Assembly (NCBI GenBank): GCA_902779745.1
Contig: CACZCT010000022.1
Coordinates: 1 to 60,956, forward strand
From: an uncultured Prevotellaceae bacterium
GTDB taxonomy: Bacteria; Bacteroidota; Bacteroidia; Bacteroidales; Bacteroidaceae
Length of the DNA stretch: 60,956 nucleotides
Direction: 5' to 3'
A model generated the notes under the pieces. That model was not told the origin of the DNA and searched no databases. It saw nothing but the letters and a program-made list of their open reading frames with translations. This document shows positions 44,261-53,161 of the stretch, one piece after another. Numbering within the stretch: position 1 is the first letter of the stretch; every line of letters begins with the position of its first letter. Position numbers and translations under genes: made by a program.

Positions 44261-46552
44261 ATGAATGAGGATCTCTTGGAACAACTGAATGATGGTCAAC
44301 GCGACGCTGTTGTCTATTGTGACGGACCGCAACTGGTGATAGCAGGTGCTGGTTCGGGTAAAACCCGTGTGCTGACCTATAAGATTGCATATTTGTTACA
44401 GCAGGGAATCAATCCGTGGAATATCCTAGCCCTTACTTTCACCAACAAAGCGGCAAGGGAGATGAAGGAGCGCATCGGTCGTCTGGTGGGTGAGGAGCGT
44501 GCCCGTTATCTTCAGATGGGTACTTTCCATTCTGTCTTCGCACGCATATTGAGAGCGGAAGCACAGGTGTTAGGCTTCCAGTCTAATTTTACGATATATG
44601 ACCAAAGTGATTCTCGCTCCTTGGTGAAAAGCATCATCAAGGAGATGCAGTTGGACGATAAGACCTATAAGCCAGCCAGTGTTGCCGACCGTATCTCAAT
44701 GGCGAAGAATCATTTGCTGCTTCCTCAGGTATATGCGCAGAGTGAATGGGCAAGAGACGATGCCCAGCGTAAGTGTCCTTCCGTAAAGGATATATATATA
44801 AGGTATAGTGAGCGTTGCAGACAGGCTAATGCGATGGACTTTGACGACCTGTTGGTGTATACTTATATGTTATTGAAGAATAACGATGAGGTACGGCAGA
44901 AATATATAGACCGTTTCCAGTATGTGCTGGTAGACGAGTATCAGGATACAAACTATGCCCAGCAAGAAATAGTGGTTTTGCTGACAAAAGAACACGGACG
45001 TGTGTGTGTGGTAGGCGACGATGCGCAAAGTATCTACAGTTTCCGTGGTGCGAATATTGAGAATATCCTGAATTTCCAAAAGGAATATGACGGCGCACGA
45101 CTTTTCAAACTGGAACAGAATTACCGTTCTACCCAGTTAATCGTTCAGGCGGCTAACAGTCTGATTCGTCATAATGAACGACAAATACCAAAGGATGTGT
45201 TCAGTGAGAACGAACATGGGGAGAAACTGACATTGAAACCAGCATACAGTGATAAAGAGGAATCGATTATAGTATGTAATGACATTCGACGTATCAAACG
45301 GAAAGACAATTGCAGGTATAGTGATTTCGCCATCTTATACCGTACCAATTCGCAGAGCCGTTCGTTTGAGGAACAGATGCGTAAAGACGGTATACCTTAT
45401 CGTATCTATGGCGGACTGAGTTTCTATCAGCGTAAGGAAATCAAGGACGTGATAGCCTATTATCGTGTGGTGTCTAACCCGAATGACGAGGAGGCGCTGC
45501 GCCGTATCATCAATTATCCGACAAGGGGTATCGGTGATACGACTGTTGCCAAGATTGTTGATGTTGCCAATACCCATGGAGTAGGGCTCTGGACAGTGAT
45601 TAGTCAACCTGTGCTCTTTCATCTCAATATATCGAAGGGTACTGCCGTAAAGCTAGAGGCCTTCCGTCAGTTAATAGAGGGATGGATAGGGCGTCTGGAT
45701 AAGGAAGATGCCTATGAACTGGGTCATGCCATTATCATGGAAAGCGGTATTAGTCGTGATATCTATAGCTCAAATAATCCGGAAGACCTGTCACGTCAGG
45801 AAAACCTGGAGGAATTCTTGAGTGGTATGCAGGATTTTGTAGAGAGCAGGAAAGAAGAGGATATGGGGGATCAGATAGCTCTTGGAGATTTCCTGCAGGA
45901 AGTGGCGTTGCTGACAGACCTTGACAGTGACAATGGAGAGGATGATGATAAGGTAACTCTCATGACCATCCATAGTGCCAAAGGATTGGAGTTCCCTACC
46001 GTCTTCGTCGTCGGTTTGGAGGAAAACATCTTCCCGTCTCCTATGTGTACGAATTCGATGCGTGAACTAGAGGAGGAACGTCGTCTGTTATATGTCGCCA
46101 TCACCCGTGCGGAGAAACATTGTATATTGACCTGTGCACAAAACCGTTGGCGTTACGGTAGGATGGAATACGATACTCCTTCCCGTTTTATCAAGGATAT
46201 AGACCCCAGTCTGCTTCATGTGGAGTCGGAGAGGGGAGGAGGTTCTGCCGTTTCACAGATGATAAGTCGTCCCGTGTCACGAATGCAGAATCCAAGACCC
46301 GTGGCCACACAGTTTATGGCAGACCCCAAGCCTCGTCTTATTCCTTTGAGGCGAGAGTCCCCCATGCCACAGTCGGTTATAGGGAATATCGGCTTGAAAG
46401 AAGGTCATGTGATAGAGCACCAGCGTTTTGGTATTGGAACGGTGATCAAGGTCGAAGGAACTGGTGAGAACCAGAAAGCCACGGTGGAGTTTAAGAATGC
46501 GGGAACCAAACAGTTGCTGTTGAAGTTCGCCAAATATACAATTGTCAGATAA
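44261..46552 (+). CDS. UvrD/PcrA-type DNA helicase
   Basis: A superfamily 1A 3'-5' helicase for repair and replication restart. From the ATG at 44261 it has 763 residues, with the Q-motif LNDGQRDAV, Walker A GAGSGKT (29-35), motif II VDEYQDTN, QNYRST, and motif V/VI VTLMTIHSAKGLEF and YVAITRAEK. A C-terminal Tudor-like segment (GHVIEHQRFGIGTVI) is present, as in PcrA. Upstream Met codons (44249 onwards) are alternatives; codons before that overlap the hairpin. Confidence 0.94.
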   Translation: MNEDLLEQLNDGQRDAVVYCDGPQLVIAGAGSGKTRVLTYKIAYLLQQGINPWNILALTFTNKAAREMKERIGRLVGEERARYLQMGTFHSVFARILRAEAQVLGFQSNFTIYDQSDSRSLVKSIIKEMQLDDKTYKPASVADRISMAKNHLLLPQVYAQSEWARDDAQRKCPSVKDIYIRYSERCRQANAMDFDDLLVYTYMLLKNNDEVRQKYIDRFQYVLVDEYQDTNYAQQEIVVLLTKEHGRVCVVGDDAQSIYSFRGANIENILNFQKEYDGARLFKLEQNYRSTQLIVQAANSLIRHNERQIPKDVFSENEHGEKLTLKPAYSDKEESIIVCNDIRRIKRKDNCRYSDFAILYRTNSQSRSFEEQMRKDGIPYRIYGGLSFYQRKEIKDVIAYYRVVSNPNDEEALRRIINYPTRGIGDTTVAKIVDVANTHGVGLWTVISQPVLFHLNISKGTAVKLEAFRQLIEGWIGRLDKEDAYELGHAIIMESGISRDIYSSNNPEDLSRQENLEEFLSGMQDFVESRKEEDMGDQIALGDFLQEVALLTDLDSDNGEDDDKVTLMTIHSAKGLEFPTVFVVGLEENIFPSPMCTNSMRELEEERRLLYVAITRAEKHCILTCAQNRWRYGRMEYDTPSRFIKDIDPSLLHVESERGGGSAVSQMISRPVSRMQNPRPVATQFMADPKPRLIPLRRESPMPQSVIGNIGLKEGHVIEHQRFGIGTVIKVEGTGENQKATVEFKNAGTKQLLLKFAKYTIVR

Positions 46553-46557
46553 AGGAA

Positions 46558-46689
46558 TTATAAAGCATCATCTTCCGGACGTTCGGGAAGATGATGCTTT
46601 GTCTTTGGCAAATGTTTCTTTTTACGTAGATAGGCTTGTTTTCGAATTTCGTATTCTTCGAAATGCTTCTCCAGAAAATTATCTGCCAT
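46558..46689 (-). CDS. 43-residue highly charged protein
   Basis: The reading frame starts MADNFLEKHFEEYEIRK and ends LPERPEDDAL before TAA. It is mostly helical and charged (about half Lys, Arg, Glu, Asp, His). It begins 3 bp after the stop of the DUF4270 gene, so it is probably the third gene of the GT5-like/DUF4270 operon. A 15-bp inverted repeat, the likely terminator, is embedded in its last codons. No family is recognised, but start, spacing and composition support a real gene. Confidence 0.65.
   Translation of the reverse strand: MADNFLEKHFEEYEIRKQAYLRKKKHLPKTKHHLPERPEDDAL
46562..46600. terminator. Bidirectional hairpin overlapping the 3' end of the 43-aa gene
   Basis: AAAGCATCATCTTCC (46562-46576) and GGAAGATGATGCTTT (46586-46600) form a perfect 15-bp stem with a 9-nt loop, between the convergent helicase and 43-aa gene ends. 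The T tracts are short. Confidence 0.8.
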
Positions 46690-46692
46690 GTT

Positions 46693-48165
46693 CTATTTGT
46701 TCTTGTTATAGATAATGCTGATTCTAATAGGCTCATGCTGATTATCGGGTCCACCGACTAAGCGTGAACTGGTAATAGACATCTCATTATTGACAGCACT
46801 GATAGATGATGTCGTAGAGTAATAGGACGTGGATGTCGTTGTCGTCGTCTGTACGGGAACCAATACGACTTTATTCCAGTTAGGATGCTCTGCCACATAG
46901 TTAGGACCACCGTCTTTCTTATTCGTATACATGTAGTTGATCAATGCACAGATGTTTCCGAATGTATAAGAGTTATAGGAAGTACTCAGGTTTGCCAAGT
47001 AAGATGTGATGTTATCTGGGACTTTATGTTTCTCAAAGAAACCGGCAAGGCTGTCTTTCTCCACCATCAACAATGTTGACGGGTCTTTCAGTAATTCTTC
47101 CGCCAATTCCGTCTTGTCATTCATTTTATGGAAGACTATCTTAGCGGATGTAATCGTGTCATTCTCATGATTCATCTTAATCTCGTCGATAGGAAGGGTT
47201 ACTTCCGTATAGATGCCTGCAGGTGTTTTCAGATATGTCCACGCTGTTTCCTTCGCCATTTCCTCAATGCGATTCTTGTCATTGACAATATGGGTCGTCT
47301 GTAAGACTTCCTCGGTACTATAGAACGAGGCGTAGTCAAGATAGAGCGTCTCGTCTCTTTTATACCGATAATGTACCGAGATACGTGTGGCTACTATTTC
47401 TGCCATCACTCCGACTCCGTCTGTGGTTTTGAAATAGAAACCGGGGCAGACGTTCTTGGTGAAGGTGTGTGAGTTCTTGAAATACTCTGGATGCTCATAA
47501 TAGGTGCGCATCAGATAGGTTCCATAATTGTCATACTCCTTGTTATTCTTGTCTTTATAGGGCATGTCTAATAAAAACGAGATAGAACGGTTGTCCTCGT
47601 TTGCATTTCTTGTACTGTCGTTCTGTTGCATATCTACTACGCTAAAGACGACGTTACGCTTGAGTCCGTCCGTTCTGATATAGCCTTCTGCCTCAGGGTC
47701 GAAATCCGTATAATATAATTTCCCTTCCTCGACGGGCTTGTCTAACTCATACATGGTCATTTTCATGGTAGCCAGTGAGTCTCCCGTGAATTTGTTAAGT
47801 AGGATGGAAAGCACACAGGAGTCAGCGACGACTTCTCCATCCTTCGTACTAACGACAAACTCTTTAGGATAAAAGATACTGTCAACGGCATTTTCCAATG
47901 TCGCAAACTGTGTCATATAGTCTGAGGTGATGTAGGCACTGGTCTCAGGGTCTTTGATACGTCCAAGATAACTGTATATACTTTGTGAAAGAGCAGCATC
48001 CACAATCATAGATCGTGATGTAACATCAAAAGTATCAGGAACGATGGCAAAAAGGTCAACATTGCTCGTAAGGGATTTGCCTATACTTGCAGTATCTTCA
48101 TCACATGAAGAGATTGTAATCATCATAGAAGCTACAATCCCTGCCAGTAGTATTTTTCTCATCAT
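46693..48165 (-). CDS. DUF4270-family lipoprotein
   Basis: From the ATG at 48165 the 490-residue protein starts MMRKILLAGIVASMMITISSC, a lipoprotein signal with C21. The following CDEDTASIGKSL and the long beta-rich body fit the DUF4270 family of Bacteroidota outer-membrane-associated lipoproteins. Function is unknown. It is 22 bp downstream of the GT5-like gene, an arrangement I associate with Bacteroidales in which panCD lies divergently. Confidence 0.8.
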   Translation of the reverse strand: MMRKILLAGIVASMMITISSCDEDTASIGKSLTSNVDLFAIVPDTFDVTSRSMIVDAALSQSIYSYLGRIKDPETSAYITSDYMTQFATLENAVDSIFYPKEFVVSTKDGEVVADSCVLSILLNKFTGDSLATMKMTMYELDKPVEEGKLYYTDFDPEAEGYIRTDGLKRNVVFSVVDMQQNDSTRNANEDNRSISFLLDMPYKDKNNKEYDNYGTYLMRTYYEHPEYFKNSHTFTKNVCPGFYFKTTDGVGVMAEIVATRISVHYRYKRDETLYLDYASFYSTEEVLQTTHIVNDKNRIEEMAKETAWTYLKTPAGIYTEVTLPIDEIKMNHENDTITSAKIVFHKMNDKTELAEELLKDPSTLLMVEKDSLAGFFEKHKVPDNITSYLANLSTSYNSYTFGNICALINYMYTNKKDGGPNYVAEHPNWNKVVLVPVQTTTTTSTSYYSTTSSISAVNNEMSITSSRLVGGPDNQHEPIRISIIYNKNK

Positions 48166-48187
48166 TGATGTATTTGAATATCCTAAA

Positions 48188-49003
48188 TTATTCTTTTTGT
48201 TCTTTGAAAATCTGTTCATAGAAAGCCTCGTATGCAGCTCCAAACTCTTCACCGGGATAATCTAAAGTGGGAATATTGTTTTTCTTTGCATATTTCAGCA
48301 ATTCTTTGTTAACGTTTTTATGGGCGGCAATGACACCGTCACTATAATCAATAGCGAGTTTACCTAATTCTTCAAAATCAAATTGGTCTTTGTATTTGTC
48401 CAGCAAACTGACTTTCGCGTCCCTGAATTCAATGCATTTCTTGAAATTAGTGCCAAGTTTGGAATTCAGACTTTTTGTAAAGAGGGAAGTGACCACTTTT
48501 GTGTTGGCAAATGACGGTTCTTCGTGATAGGCTGTCTTGATGTAAAGTGGAACAACAGCACCCATCCATCCCTGAACGTGAATGATATCCGGTACCCAAC
48601 GTAGTTTTTTAACGGTTTCCAATACACCACGTGCAAAGAAAATAGCACGCTCTCCATTGTCCGTATAGTCTTCTCCTTTTTCGTTAACAGTCATCTGTCG
48701 TTTGGAGAAATAGTCATCATTGTCGATAAAATACACCTGGATGCGTGTCTGGGCGATGGATGCAACCTTGATAATCAAAGGATGATCTGTATCGTCAATA
48801 ATCAAGTTCATGCCAGAAAGCCGAATGACCTCATGTAATTGACCACGACGCTCATTGATAGTACCCCATTTAGGCATGAATGTACGAATTTCATGACCAG
48901 TCTCCTGCATAACTTGTGGGAGGGCTTTACCCATTAGTGATAAATCACTGTCAGGGACATAGGGTACAATCTCTTGGTTAATGAACAATATCTTCTTTGC
49001 CAT
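48188..49003 (-). CDS. Glycogen/starch synthase N-terminal-domain protein (GT5-like, single domain)
   Basis: The 271-residue protein resembles only the N-terminal Rossmann half of GT5 glycogen synthases: FINQEIVPYVPDSDLSLMGKALPQ replaces the KTGGLAD-type ADP-glucose motif, and HVQGWMGAVVPLYIK matches the HDW-containing segment. The C-terminal GT-B half with the nucleotide-binding residues is absent, so it is unlikely to be a full synthase. It is a recognised short form in Bacteroidales. A TACCTTTG -7 element lies at 49024-49031. Confidence 0.8.
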   Translation of the reverse strand: MAKKILFINQEIVPYVPDSDLSLMGKALPQVMQETGHEIRTFMPKWGTINERRGQLHEVIRLSGMNLIIDDTDHPLIIKVASIAQTRIQVYFIDNDDYFSKRQMTVNEKGEDYTDNGERAIFFARGVLETVKKLRWVPDIIHVQGWMGAVVPLYIKTAYHEEPSFANTKVVTSLFTKSLNSKLGTNFKKCIEFRDAKVSLLDKYKDQFDFEELGKLAIDYSDGVIAAHKNVNKELLKYAKKNNIPTLDYPGEEFGAAYEAFYEQIFKEQKE

Positions 49004-49023
49004 TTTGGTATAATTTATCTGTG

Positions 49024-49031
49024 CAAAGGTA
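49024..49031 (-). promoter_or_regulatory. Putative -7 element for the GT5-like/DUF4270 operon
   Basis: CAAAGGTA on plus is TACCTTTG on minus, 20 bp before the ATG. Confidence 0.5.
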
Positions 49032-49175
49032 CGAAAAATAATTCACAAAATGATAGAATCGTGCACATTTAAGGATTTTTAGTTACGAAATTGGCATATT
49101 TTTACGATATTTTTTCCTTATTTGATAAAAATGTTGTTATTTTGCACCCGATTTGTATACAACAAAAAAAAAAAG

Positions 49176-50030
49176 ATGAAAGTATTCAATAGGATTGTTG
49201 ATTTACAGAATCAACTTTTTGAAGATCGCAAACAAGGAAAGGAAATAGGCTTTGTACCAACTATGGGAGCGCTCCATGAAGGACATGCTTCGTTGGTAAA
49301 ACGTAGTGTGCAGGAGAATGGGATAACTGTTGTTTCTGTATTTGTCAATCCGACACAGTTTAACGACAAGAATGACTTGAAAAACTATCCTCGTACATTG
49401 GATGCTGACTGTGAACTGTTGGAACAGTGTGGTGCAGACTATGTATTGGCTCCGTCTGTCGAGGAGATGTATCCGGTACCCGATACCCGTCAGTTTGAGT
49501 ATCCTCCCATATCTACCGTGATGGAGGGCGCTCATCGTCCCGGTCATTTCAATGGTGTCTGTCAGGTGGTGAGTCGCCTGTTCTATATCGTTAAACCCAC
49601 TCGTGCTTATTTTGGAGAGAAAGACTGGCAGCAGATTGCGGTCGTCAAGGCGATGGTTCGTCATTTGGGTATTTCTGTTCAGATAGTGGAGTGTGACATC
49701 GTTAGAGACAAGGATGGACTGGCAAAAAGTTCCCGTAATACGTTGTTGGCTCCAGAGGAGAGAGCGATTGCACCGACCATCTATAAAGCATTAAAGGGAA
49801 GCTTGAAATATGCTAAGAATCATACTGTTAAGGAAACGCACGATAAGGTCGTTGAAGAGATAAATAGTGTGGATGGCTTAGATGTCGAATACTTCTCCAT
49901 TGTTGATGGTAATACCTTACAGGACATTGATAACTGGGAGGACTCTCCGTATGTGGTAGGATGCATCACCGTCTATTGTGGTAAGACTCCGATTCGTTTA
50001 ATTGATCATATAAAATACAAAGAGGTATGA
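49176..50030 (+). CDS. panC: Pantothenate synthetase (pantoate-beta-alanine ligase)
   Basis: It joins pantoate and beta-alanine with ATP. The 284-residue protein from the ATG at 49176 has [10 protein letters not shown] (28-37, the HIGH-type motif), [16 protein letters not shown] and GLAKSSRN near the ATP site. The start is preceded at once by an 11-A tract (49164-49174). It overlaps panD by ATGA. Both pathway genes for converting pantoate and aspartate are therefore coupled. Confidence 0.96.
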   Translation: MKVFNRIVDLQNQLFEDRKQGKEIGFVPTMGALHEGHASLVKRSVQENGITVVSVFVNPTQFNDKNDLKNYPRTLDADCELLEQCGADYVLAPSVEEMYPVPDTRQFEYPPISTVMEGAHRPGHFNGVCQVVSRLFYIVKPTRAYFGEKDWQQIAVVKAMVRHLGISVQIVECDIVRDKDGLAKSSRNTLLAPEERAIAPTIYKALKGSLKYAKNHTVKETHDKVVEEINSVDGLDVEYFSIVDGNTLQDIDNWEDSPYVVGCITVYCGKTPIRLIDHIKYKEV

Positions 50031-50371
50031 TGATAGAAGTAATGAAGTCTAAGCTTCATTGTGTGACAGTTACCGAAGCAAATCTTAACTACATGGGCAG
50101 TATCACCATTGACGAGGATTTGATGGATGCTGCTAACTTGATAGCAGGTGAAAAGGTTCAGGTACTGGACAATAACAATGGAGAGCGTTTTGAGACCTAT
50201 ATCATCAAAGGTGAGCGGGGTAGCGGTTGTATCTGTCTGAATGGTGCTGCTGCCCGAAAAGTTCAGGTCGGTGATGTGGTCATCATTATTTCTTATGCCC
50301 TGATGGATTTTGAGGAAGCCAAGACCTTCAAGCCCAAGGTCGTCTTCCCCAAGGAAGGAAATAAGGTATAA
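50027..50371 (+). CDS. panD: Aspartate 1-decarboxylase (pyruvoyl enzyme)
   Basis: It makes beta-alanine from aspartate. The proenzyme self-cleaves between G24 and S25 in YMGSITID, leaving a pyruvoyl group on the alpha chain. The N-terminal [14 protein letters not shown] and later [17 protein letters not shown] are family segments. Its length of 114 residues is close to other short PanD. The first or second Met may be used. The start overlaps the panC stop. Confidence 0.96.
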   Translation: MMIEVMKSKLHCVTVTEANLNYMGSITIDEDLMDAANLIAGEKVQVLDNNNGERFETYIIKGERGSGCICLNGAAARKVQVGDVVIIISYALMDFEEAKTFKPKVVFPKEGNKV

Positions 50372-50396
50372 CAATCATTCTAAAAAATAAACTGAA

Positions 50397-50433
50397 GGAA
50401 GGTTCTTTGATCTACTTAATCAGAGAGCCTTCC
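50397..50433 (+). terminator. Hairpin after panD
   Basis: GGAAGGTTCT (50397-50406) pairs with AGAGCCTTCC (50424-50433), one G-U pair. A T run is lacking. Confidence 0.5.
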
Positions 50434-50445
50434 TCCTTCGTAGAT

Positions 50446-50522
50446 AGGCGGCACCTATCGACCCGATACCCCCAAGCAAACGCATAGACAGGCGGCACCT
50501 ATCGATGGGATAGGTGCCGCCT
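50446..50522. repeat. Direct and inverted GC-rich repeat, alternative hairpins
   Basis: AGGCGGCACCTATCGA occurs at 50446-50461 and again at 50490-50505. An inverted copy GATAGGTGCCGCCT at 50509-50522 can pair with either, forming a 14-bp stem with a 5-nt loop with the second copy. It lies between the convergent panD and 803-aa genes. Confidence 0.85.
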
Positions 50523-50543
50523 AACTCAGGTTACCTTTTACCT

Positions 50544-52955
50544 TTATTGCTTGATTTTCTGTCCTGCGATATTATAGGTGTTACCGTTGCTCTCTATCAC
50601 GACACGACCGTTCTCCAAGCGCTTCACCGTCTTGGTGCGGTTGGCATCACCCGCCTTGACGCTGTTGATACCTGTGGGTGTGACATCCTTTACCAGACGG
50701 ACGGAGGCACCAAACAGTGATGGGATGGCATTCGATTTTACAGGGGTCTGGATGCCGGTATCATCACTGAAGATCACTTGGTAAACTTTCAATCCTTCTT
50801 CTTCATCAACATAGGTCTTGTTGACCCAGTAAGAGCCCACCGTGTTTCTGTTGTTTTCCATCCAACCTGAAACCTCTTGTTTGACGAGTTGACCTCCAGC
50901 GGTGAGGAATACGGCACCGTTTGCCTCCATCTTTGCCCAGTCTTTCTTGCTGAAGTAGTTGACGTAGTAGTTCTGCGCTGTATAGTCCATCATTATTCCG
51001 AAAGGCATGTTGAAATTATCGGGGAGCAGCACCATGCCATTCTCTGGATAGTGTCCAACTAATCCGTCATCAACTTCTACTGAGGCAAGTGCCCTCTTCT
51101 GCGCAGCATTCGGACGGATCTCCAGGAGGTACTTCCACTCTATGTCTGTCAGCAGGCGCCAGTCGTCCGTCTTGTTGCCAAGATTCTGAATAGGATGGGT
51201 GCCAAAGTCTTCATTCCATCTCAGCAGGTCTACAAATTCAAAATTGTTCTTCGGATATTTCACGAAGGTGTTGATGTAGTTGAGCACTCTGTTTTGACCG
51301 CCGGCAAAGCGATAGACATCGTATGCGGATCGATATTCCAGGTTACCTGTCGCGAATCTCACTTTGCCGCCACTGCCATTGATGCTGAACTCGCCAGGTA
51401 GCAAGCCGTTAGGAATGACGGCTTGGCTGTCATCTGTGGGATCAATGAATGCCATCATAATACCTTCTTGCTCCTCTTCACCGCCTTGCACGAAAATCGG
51501 TTTCATCATGTAGTCTTGATAGCATAGGCTGGCGCGATATATGATGGCATCGTCCAGCACAGGTCTGTTCCACAGCAGATTGCCGTTGGCATCGTATGCC
51601 TCGACATAGCACTGAGCATGAGGCTCTATATTTGCTTTAGGATCAGGCAGTGTCACATAATAGAACACATAGTAGATGCCATCTTTCGTCGATGCGCCGA
51701 GAATACTGTAAATCTGGTCTTCCTTCATCATGACCGAGTGTCCTGCCTTGTCTGTCCAGAGGGGAGTGCCGTCAATGTTCAGTCTGTTCATCCACAGATG
51801 GCAACTGTAAGTGAATAATGCGTCTTGTGCATAGATTCTGCTTTCAAAGGTCGTGATGGTGCCATCCTCTATCACCCAGTCATAGAGATAATCCGAAGCA
51901 AGGCTGTCACCCGTTTCCACACTGTGCTCCAACACAGTGCCGTCGGGCATCAAGCGATTGTAATGCAACTGTCTCGGTCTTGTAGGGGGTTCTGCTACGT
52001 GATACAGCATCAGCAGACTGCCGTCTTTGTAGGTCTGGTACTTAAATTCATCTATCATGGCAAATACGCCTTGGTCAGTAGCTTGCATGTCAGCCACATT
52101 GTCGGGCTCCACCGTCACTACGTCTGCCCATATGTTCTTACAGTCGGGACCAATGCGCATGCCGTTCAAGCCAAAGCATTGATATTTAACTTTGTCTGTA
52201 TGGTTCGGCACGATGAAATACACGCTGCCGTCGGGGGCAGGGCTCATGGTGTTGAAGAGCGTCGGGTTTTCCTGGATGTCCGACGAGAGGATATTGCCGT
52301 TCTGGTCCAGACAGGCTATCTCATAAAAGTAATGATAGTTCATAGTACCATCATTCTCTTCATAGTTGCAAGAGAAATAGATGTAATCGCCACTGACGCA
52401 CACCTGCGGTACTTTATAAAATCTTCTTTTGCTCGTCACCAAATCTTTGCGCAGGTCAGGCAGCTGTACGCCGTCTTTCGACCACACCGACTCGCCAGTC
52501 TGTGTATAGCGGTAGAGATATACCTTGTCAATATACTCTTGTGTCTTCTCGTCAAATTCGCGCTGGTCGGTATAGGTCAGCAAGATGTCACCATTCGAAG
52601 CCATCGCAGCTGACAGATGACCAAAGACGGCACTGTTCGTGCGCTGCTTGGACACACAGATGCCCTCGCCGGGCAATGTGGGGTTGCCGTCAGCGTCGTA
52701 AATCTGATAATACAGCAGGAAGCGTGCCTTGTCATATTCCTCACCGGTGTCAGGGTCTGTCATTGAAACTTTTCGCCAAGCGCAAACGGTCTTGCCGTCG
52801 TCCGTCTGGATGTTAATCGGAGAGGAAAAAACAAATTTGGTAGGTTCGTCAAGCGTGGCAACTGCCTTCATGTCGTTGTCACTGGGTTGCCACTGTGCCA
52901 TTGCGGTCAGCGTGGCGGCTACACATAGTAGCATAGTGAGTAAACCTTTTTTCAT
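50544..52955 (-). CDS. Large secreted protein with Prevotella-type C-terminal tail
   Basis: The 803-residue protein starts MKKGLLTMLLCVAATLTAMAQ, a signal peptide; the in-frame extension upstream is not supported. The first 500 residues are beta-rich with recurring Asp/Gly/Asn strands, like a propeller of unknown type. From about 545 the segment GKVRFATGNLEYRS to WRLLTDIEWKYLL matches a domain seen often in secreted Bacteroidales proteins. The end (NGRVVIESNGNTYNIAGQKI) resembles the C-terminal tail of Prevotella surface proteins, possibly a secretion signal. Function is unknown. Confidence 0.75.
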   Translation of the reverse strand: MKKGLLTMLLCVAATLTAMAQWQPSDNDMKAVATLDEPTKFVFSSPINIQTDDGKTVCAWRKVSMTDPDTGEEYDKARFLLYYQIYDADGNPTLPGEGICVSKQRTNSAVFGHLSAAMASNGDILLTYTDQREFDEKTQEYIDKVYLYRYTQTGESVWSKDGVQLPDLRKDLVTSKRRFYKVPQVCVSGDYIYFSCNYEENDGTMNYHYFYEIACLDQNGNILSSDIQENPTLFNTMSPAPDGSVYFIVPNHTDKVKYQCFGLNGMRIGPDCKNIWADVVTVEPDNVADMQATDQGVFAMIDEFKYQTYKDGSLLMLYHVAEPPTRPRQLHYNRLMPDGTVLEHSVETGDSLASDYLYDWVIEDGTITTFESRIYAQDALFTYSCHLWMNRLNIDGTPLWTDKAGHSVMMKEDQIYSILGASTKDGIYYVFYYVTLPDPKANIEPHAQCYVEAYDANGNLLWNRPVLDDAIIYRASLCYQDYMMKPIFVQGGEEEQEGIMMAFIDPTDDSQAVIPNGLLPGEFSINGSGGKVRFATGNLEYRSAYDVYRFAGGQNRVLNYINTFVKYPKNNFEFVDLLRWNEDFGTHPIQNLGNKTDDWRLLTDIEWKYLLEIRPNAAQKRALASVEVDDGLVGHYPENGMVLLPDNFNMPFGIMMDYTAQNYYVNYFSKKDWAKMEANGAVFLTAGGQLVKQEVSGWMENNRNTVGSYWVNKTYVDEEEGLKVYQVIFSDDTGIQTPVKSNAIPSLFGASVRLVKDVTPTGINSVKAGDANRTKTVKRLENGRVVIESNGNTYNIAGQKIKQ

Positions 52956-53000
52956 AGTTGTGTTTGTTTGGGTAAAAATAATATTCATTGAATTTATAGG

Positions 53001-53008
53001 CAAAGATA
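53001..53008 (-). promoter_or_regulatory. Putative -7 element for the 803-aa secreted protein
   Basis: TATCTTTG on the minus strand, 45 bp before the ATG, with ATTG about 20 bp upstream. Iterons at 53054-53108 lie further upstream. Confidence 0.5.
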
Positions 53009-53053
53009 AAAAAAATAGTTTGTTTGACAATGATTCAGACCATTTAATTTGTC

Positions 53054-53108
53054 TTTTCAGACAAGATTTATATGTTTTCAGACAAGATTTAAAGGTTTTC
53101 AAACAAAA
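53054..53108. repeat. Three direct repeats with 21-bp period
   Basis: TTTTCAGACAAGATTTA at 53054-53070 and 53075-53091 is perfect; a third degenerate copy starts TTTTCAAACAA at 53096. The 21-bp spacing puts copies on the same DNA face, about 45-90 bp upstream of the -7 element of the secreted-protein gene. Confidence 0.75.
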
Positions 53109-53137
53109 AAACAAGCCCACAGTGATTGCAGGCTTGT
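53104..53137 (-). terminator. Terminator of the mce-mmdA-biotin carrier operon
   Basis: ACAAGCC (53111-53117) and GGCTTGT (53131-53137) form a stem; on the minus strand it is followed by a T run (plus-strand A run at 53105-53110). Confidence 0.8.
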
Positions 53138-53161
53138 TGTTATTAGCATATTTGCTGAGGT

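Noticed and set aside
51825-52613. 262-codon open frame antisense to the 803-aa secreted protein
   Set aside because: The opposite frame has a signal peptide, a recognisable domain and a C-terminal tail; this one has no motifs.
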